Assembly (NCBI GenBank): GCA_018715825.1
Contig: DVKU01000096.1
Coordinates: 1-9,185 of the forward strand
Direction of reading: 5' to 3'
DNA: 9,185 nt
Source: Candidatus Avacholeplasma faecigallinarum
GTDB lineage: Bacteria; Bacillota_I; Bacilli_A; Acholeplasmatales; Anaeroplasmataceae
This document shows, one piece after another, positions 5,752-9,185 of the stretch. Within the stretch, counting starts at the first letter, position 1, and every line of letters starts with the position of its first letter. A program made the position numbers and the translations under genes. The notes under the pieces were generated by a model. The model worked only from the letters and a program-made list of their open reading frames with translations. It was not told the DNA's origin and did no database searches.

Positions 5752-6745
5752 CTTTATTTTAATATTTAATTATATATCCTTAAGGGTAATAGTATTCCCT
5801 TTTATGTTTAATAATTACACAACTTCTGGAGCTTTATATATAATTGTTTTTTTATTTAGTGTAGTCCCTTTTTTTGCTTTTTTGCCTAAAAGAATTTTAA
5901 ATAATAATTATTTTATAAGCTATCAAAGAAGTAAAATAAAATATTTATATAACTCTATATTATTTATAAGAATAGTGTTTGGAATTGTTATTAGTGCCTT
6001 TGTATTGAATAAAATTTTTTTTGTAGATTACTCTATATTTTGGCTATTAGGAGGATTTTTTCTAGTATTATTTATAATTTCAACATTAAAACCACATGAA
6101 ATAATTCAAATAGGAACCTTATTTTCAATACTAACTACCTTCATTTATATTTTTTATGTATATAACTATATAAATTTGGATTACCAGTTATTATTTGATA
6201 ATCTTTCCTTTAATTTTGATTTTATGCTTTTTATAATTCCCTATTGTATTATTTTCGATAATCTTTCTTTATTATTGGTATTAGGAAAAAATGCTACAAT
6301 TAAGAAGTCTACAATTGTCGGAGCTTTAACCTTAGCAATCCTATTTTTTCTTTTTGAGTATTTAAATTTATCATTAATATCTGGAGATACATTGTTCTTA
6401 AATAATCCTATGGTGGGATTTATAGCTTTATCTATTGAGCCTGTATCAAGATATAATGGTAATTTTGATTACATTTATATACTAATGATAGGTGTTTGTA
6501 GTATTTTTAAATTTTCTTATTTTTTTAGTTTAATTAATAATAGTACTAAAGCTTATAAAAGTAAGATAACCTATATGAGCTTATGTATAGCCTGTTTTGT
6601 TAGCTCTATTGGTATATATTACTTATTAATAAATTTCTATAATATTGTTATTACAGTTGTAATTGCCATATTTATGTCATCATTAATCTTTCTATTATGG
6701 ATTTTAAAGGAGGTATATTATGCTAGAAAAACTAAAGCAGAATAG
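5723..6745 (+). CDS. gerAB: GerAB-like germinant receptor permease subunit (divergent)
   Basis: This is a 340-residue, extremely hydrophobic protein with about ten membrane segments, the layout of GerAB (APC-superfamily spore germination permease, usually about 365 residues). GerAB-type subunits bind the germinant in the spore inner membrane. The N-terminal pattern of a short KLSR head, a first helix, then VIVFPF fits the family opening. Sequence similarity is otherwise weak, and the call leans on the gene order B-A-C and the clear GerAA and GerAC that follow. The ATG at 5723 is preferred; starts at 5720 or 5711 would add one or four residues. Codons 5-9 form the right arm of a terminator-like stem. 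The end overlaps gerAA by 26 bases. Base composition is visibly more AT-rich than in the ktr genes. The germinant cannot be predicted. Confidence 0.75.
   Translation: MKLSRVSLFFFILIFNYISLRVIVFPFMFNNYTTSGALYIIVFLFSVVPFFAFLPKRILNNNYFISYQRSKIKYLYNSILFIRIVFGIVISAFVLNKIFFVDYSIFWLLGGFFLVLFIISTLKPHEIIQIGTLFSILTTFIYIFYVYNYINLDYQLLFDNLSFNFDFMLFIIPYCIIFDNLSLLLVLGKNATIKKSTIVGALTLAILFFLFEYLNLSLISGDTLFLNNPMVGFIALSIEPVSRYNGNFDYIYILMIGVCSIFKFSYFFSLINNSTKAYKSKITYMSLCIACFVSSIGIYYLLINFYNIVITVVIAIFMSSLIFLLWILKEVYYARKTKAE
6706..6714 (+). promoter_or_regulatory. Full-consensus ribosome-binding site of gerAA inside gerAB
   Basis: AAAGGAGGT is an uninterrupted match to the complement of the 16S tail and sits 5 bases before the gerAA ATG. 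It lies within the last codons of gerAB, so ribosomes finishing gerAB would pass over it. Confidence 0.85.
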
Positions 6746-8099
6746 TGATGTAATTTTTAAAGAGACTACAGGAAATTGTAGTATTTATTATCAAGAACAA
6801 TTATGTAATATCTTAGAATTTATGAAGGATTTTTATCCTAGAATTGAACAAGATATAGAAAAGCCATTAGATCAGCTTTTCCCAGGTATTTGTAAAAAAA
6901 TTGCTGATGATGAAAAGCTAATTGAACAGATTATTTTTTCAGGATTATTAGTTGCGAAAAGAAACTTTACCTTTTATGCCTTTGACCTATCTAAAGCACC
7001 ATCACGTCAAACTCAGGATTCAATAGCTGAGGCTGAAAGTGCCTTTTCATCTAGAGATGGATTTGTAGAAAATTACAAAGATAACATCGCTTTAATTAGA
7101 ACTAGAGTAAGAGATGCTAATTTAAGAATTGAAAATAAAATGATTGGTCGAAGAAGTAAAACCAATGTATCATTATTGTCGATTGATGATATTCATAATG
7201 AAAATATTAGAGATGAAATTTTAAAAAAACTAGATAGTATCGATGTAGATGCAATATTATCCTTAGATGATATCGCAAGTTATTTTCAGGGTAAAAATTT
7301 ATTTCCTGTCTACCAATATATTGGCAGCCCTGATTTAGCCTGTCGCCGTTTATATAATGGTGAATTTTTAATAATTATTGACCGTGTATCAACGGTTATG
7401 GCTATACCTGTTACCTTATCTATTTCTAGTAGAATGTCGATAGACAATTTAAATATCCCTCTTTTTACATTTATTGAACGATTTTTTGTATTATTTGCTC
7501 TTTTTATTTCCACCATCTTTTTAGGCCTTTTGGTTTCCTTTACAACGTATCAAACAGATTCTTTGTCATTAAGAACATTATCAATTTTAAAGATTACCCA
7601 AAACGGTGTTGTTTTTCCTATTTTTCTTGAAGTCCTGATAGTTTTAGCTTTATTTGAGCTATTCTATTTAATTGGCTTTAGACAATCTAAGCTAACAATC
7701 TCATCTACTGTAGTACTAATTGGTGGAATAATAATTGGTGATAATTTAGTAAAAAGTGGTATTGCTGGTGTTTTTATTATAACTATAACGGCTATATGTT
7801 TTTTGATGTCCTTTGTTGTTAGTAGTAATGTCACCATCTTAATGTCGATAAGTGTAATAAGATTAATTACACTTATCTCATCGTTTTATTTTGGTTTACT
7901 AGGTGTATTATTTAGTTCAATTATTTTATTTTATTTTTTATACAAGCAAGTTAGTATGTCAGTTCATTATTTCTATCCTTTTGTTCCCTTTGATTTAAAA
8001 GGTATCTATAATTTCTTTATTTCTACATCCTCACCTAAAAATATCAAGCGAGATAAAGAAATGAAAATACATAATATATTTAAAAGGAGAATCAAATAA
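6720..8099 (+). CDS. gerAA: GerAA-like germinant receptor A subunit (divergent)
   Basis: This is a 459-residue GerA-family protein, slightly shorter than the usual 480-500. Residues 1-245 form the soluble N-terminal domain. Its best-conserved stretch is 114-129 (GFVENYKDNIALIRTR), followed by IGRRSKTNV at 142-150. About five membrane helices fill 252-410, and a basic tail ends at KRRIK. The A subunit partners the B permease and the C lipoprotein in the spore inner membrane. Several signature positions differ from the family: the usual R-G-P before GFVE is FSS-R-D, the E-x-LREAG-RLP helix reads ELFYLIGFRQSK (313-324), and the HPE-x-LP-like segment is YQTDSLS (277-283). IGGIIIGD at 334-341 keeps the glycine-rich helix. 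The start is set by a perfect ribosome site. It overlaps gerAB by 26 bases and gerAC by one. Family is clear; receptor activity is uncertain. Confidence 0.88.
   Translation: MLEKLKQNSDVIFKETTGNCSIYYQEQLCNILEFMKDFYPRIEQDIEKPLDQLFPGICKKIADDEKLIEQIIFSGLLVAKRNFTFYAFDLSKAPSRQTQDSIAEAESAFSSRDGFVENYKDNIALIRTRVRDANLRIENKMIGRRSKTNVSLLSIDDIHNENIRDEILKKLDSIDVDAILSLDDIASYFQGKNLFPVYQYIGSPDLACRRLYNGEFLIIIDRVSTVMAIPVTLSISSRMSIDNLNIPLFTFIERFFVLFALFISTIFLGLLVSFTTYQTDSLSLRTLSILKITQNGVVFPIFLEVLIVLALFELFYLIGFRQSKLTISSTVVLIGGIIIGDNLVKSGIAGVFIITITAICFLMSFVVSSNVTILMSISVIRLITLISSFYFGLLGVLFSSIILFYFLYKQVSMSVHYFYPFVPFDLKGIYNFFISTSSPKNIKRDKEMKIHNIFKRRIK
7847..7877 (+). repeat. Perfect 12-bp inverted repeat inside gerAA
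   Basis: GATAAGTGTAAT at 7847-7858 is the exact reverse complement of ATTACACTTATC at 7866-7877, with a 7-base loop. There is no T-tract after it. It encodes part of a membrane helix (residues about 376-386). An mRNA hairpin or protein-binding site is possible; function unknown. Confidence 0.5.
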
Positions 8100-9067
8100 T
8101 GAAAAAGCTCATTTTAGTAATATTATTAATTTTTTTATTATCAGCATGTAAAGCAGGGAATATAATTTATAATAGTTTGTACATAGCTTCAATTGGCTTT
8201 GAAAAAAACGAAGAAGTCTATACAGGATATTTTTATCTTCCGAGTAGTGTAAGTGTAGGTAATTTAGAACAAACTGAGGCTGAGGATGCAACTATTGCAA
8301 AGGTAGATGGTAGTAGTATAAGTGAAATATTTAATAATTTTGAAACATCCTCTTACCTTAAAATGAATTTAAAGCATATTTCCTCAATAGTTTTTAGCGA
8401 GTCAATAATGAATGATGCAAATATAAATGATTTTATAAACTATGTAAAAAATTCAGATTATTTTGATTATAATTTTTATATATTTGTCACAACTGATAAA
8501 ATAGAGGATATCTATAAGGTCAAAAATCCAAATAATGAAAATGTTATATTAACAATTTTATGTGAGCCAGTTACAAATCCATATACATATTTATCTGCCA
8601 AGCCAATTCATTTTTTAAATTTCTGTCGTGATTTTTATAATCATAAGGTCATTAAGATTGCCTTGTTAGAAGCAGAAAATATTTGGAGTGAAAACTTTGA
8701 TTCTGTGGTAAGTAAATCAGTATGCTTTTATGGTGATAATAAAGCAAGGTGTGTTATTAATGATCAATATAATTTTTGTTTTTTTAATGACGTAAAAAAA
8801 TTTCAATATGATGAAAAAGATTTAAGCATTTTGTTTACAAATTATAAGTGTGATATCTCCTATTTTGATAGTATTAAAATTAAAATAAGATCTAATGTAA
8901 AATTTTTAACACAGCCTACTAGTATTGAGAAAATAGAAGAAAAAATAAAGAGTATAATTCTAAATTTAATTAATATGTACGAAAAAGATATCGATTTTTT
9001 AAATTTAGAATATAATAATGCATTTGGTAAAAAAATTGAACTAGATGTTAGACTAGAAGAAATATAA
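8099..9067 (+). CDS. gerAC: GerAC-like germinant receptor lipoprotein
   Basis: This is a 322-residue lipoprotein. A lipoprotein signal peptide covers residues 1-16, with lipobox LSAC and the lipidated Cys at 17. The mature protein begins with the GerAC-type IIYNSLYIASIGFEK (22-36). It keeps the Ger_C pattern in VDGSSISEIFNNF (69-81) and LKHISSIVFSES (91-102), then a Ger-like domain ending with a helix near 277-296. Family members are usually about 370-400 residues, so this copy is short, but the reading frame is intact. In the receptor it should sit on the outer face of the inner spore membrane. The ATG overlaps the gerAA stop by one base (TAATG). AAGGAG lies 9 bases upstream. It closes the B-A-C operon. 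The GerAC call is supported by both motifs and gene order. Confidence 0.88.
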   Translation: MKKLILVILLIFLLSACKAGNIIYNSLYIASIGFEKNEEVYTGYFYLPSSVSVGNLEQTEAEDATIAKVDGSSISEIFNNFETSSYLKMNLKHISSIVFSESIMNDANINDFINYVKNSDYFDYNFYIFVTTDKIEDIYKVKNPNNENVILTILCEPVTNPYTYLSAKPIHFLNFCRDFYNHKVIKIALLEAENIWSENFDSVVSKSVCFYGDNKARCVINDQYNFCFFNDVKKFQYDEKDLSILFTNYKCDISYFDSIKIKIRSNVKFLTQPTSIEKIEEKIKSIILNLINMYEKDIDFLNLEYNNAFGKKIELDVRLEEI

Positions 9068-9082
9068 AAAAGGGGCTGTAAA

Positions 9083-9096
9083 AAAACCTAGGTTTT
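9083..9096. repeat. Perfect 14-base palindrome after gerAC
   Basis: AAAACCTAGGTTTT reads the same on both strands, with CTAG at the centre. It lies 15 bases after the gerAC stop, next to A-rich runs and GGGGCTGT (9072-9079). It might be a site for a dimeric protein or a weak part of the 3' end region. Confidence 0.45.
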
Positions 9097-9111
9097 GAAA
9101 AAAACAAATTT

Positions 9112-9134
9112 AGGACTTTTATAGTCTTTTTTTT
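9112..9134 (+). terminator. Weak terminator-like hairpin at the end of the ger operon
   Basis: GACT at 9114-9117 pairs with AGTC at 9123-9126 around TTTAT. An outer G-T and A-T pair lengthen it to about six pairs, and a run of eight T follows at 9127-9134. CTTTTATAG at 9116-9124 can alternatively pair with CTATAAAAG at 9137-9145. The T-run is convincing, the stem is short. Confidence 0.5.
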
Positions 9135-9149
9135 GTCTATAAAAGCAAA

Positions 9150-9185
9150 AAACGCTCGGGGAATCGAACCCGGAGCCGTCTTTAT
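9150..9185 (-). tRNA. tRNA 3' half or tRNA-like fragment, cut by the window edge
   Basis: Read on the minus strand, the segment contains CCGGGTTCGATTCCCCG, a T-arm with the invariant GGTTCGA-two-CC box, preceded by a plausible short variable loop (CGGCT) and AAAGA as the 3' side of an anticodon stem. Oddities: the T-stem has a C-C mismatch at its second pair, no CCA follows, and the acceptor side would run into TTTTTT. The arm can also extend to GCTC/GAGC, giving a hairpin before a T-run like a minus-strand terminator. It may be an intact tRNA, a pseudo-tRNA or an attachment-site remnant. Confidence 0.4.

Noticed and set aside
7310..7516. Minus-strand open frame of 68 codons within gerAA
   Set aside because: It lies wholly opposite a well-supported gene, has no recognisable motif and no convincing ribosome site; it is a shadow frame.
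8109..8291. Minus-strand open frame of 60 codons within gerAC
   Set aside because: It is antisense to the lipoprotein signal region, and its composition reflects the AT-rich complement; there is no independent support.
9068..9082. Insertion-sequence terminal repeat (A-run plus GGGGCTGT)
   Set aside because: It resembles some transposon ends only loosely. There is no transposase, matching opposite end or target duplication in the window.
1..9185. CRISPR array, toxin-antitoxin, phage or defence system
   Set aside because: No regularly spaced repeats, no nuclease, integrase or paired toxin genes are seen; all gene-sized frames fit core or sporulation families.

Overview
This is a low-GC, gene-dense stretch in which every supported gene lies on the + strand. 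The gene families (YitT, DegV, Ktr-type potassium uptake, DgkB-type lipid kinase and a three-gene GerA-type spore germinant receptor), the strong Shine-Dalgarno sites and the sigma-A and sigma-G-like promoters point to an endospore-forming member of the Bacillota with the standard genetic code. The sequence alone does not fix the genus.

Layout. (1) Bases 1-1638: the tail of an unidentified gene, then a YitT-family membrane protein and an HdeD/DUF308-like membrane protein. (2) Bases 1639-2684: a DegV/FakB-type fatty-acid-binding protein with its own near-perfect extended -10 sigma-A promoter and a strong 13-bp terminator. (3) Bases 2696-5671: a new promoter, then ktrB-ktrA (potassium channel subunit and RCK regulator, joined by an ATGA overlap) and a diacylglycerol-kinase-family gene. 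(4) Bases 5677-9067: a gerAB-gerAA-gerAC operon in B-A-C order with overlapping or abutting genes. It encodes a divergent germinant receptor that should sit in the spore inner membrane. (5) Bases 9068-9185: a terminator-like tail, palindromes, and at the right edge a minus-strand tRNA T-arm-like hairpin cut by the window end.

The most interesting point is the dagK/gerAB junction. A 12-bp terminator stem with an A-tract and T-tract has its left arm just after the dagK stop and its right arm inside codons 5-9 of gerAB. A sigma-G-like promoter (TGAATT, 18 bp, CATACTA) is threaded through the same DNA: its spacer holds the left arm, and its -10, predicted start site, ribosome-binding site and ATG lie in the loop. 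RNA reading through from the vegetative ktr-dagK operon would carry both arms and could terminate. RNA begun in the forespore would lack the left arm and could not. About 75 bp would thus insulate a sporulation operon from upstream transcription while starting it. This is an inference from sequence and is testable.

The Ger proteins are recognisable but have lost several signature residues. The ger genes also look more AT-rich than their neighbours: one sampled 60-base line in gerAB has 13 G+C against 21 in a degV line.
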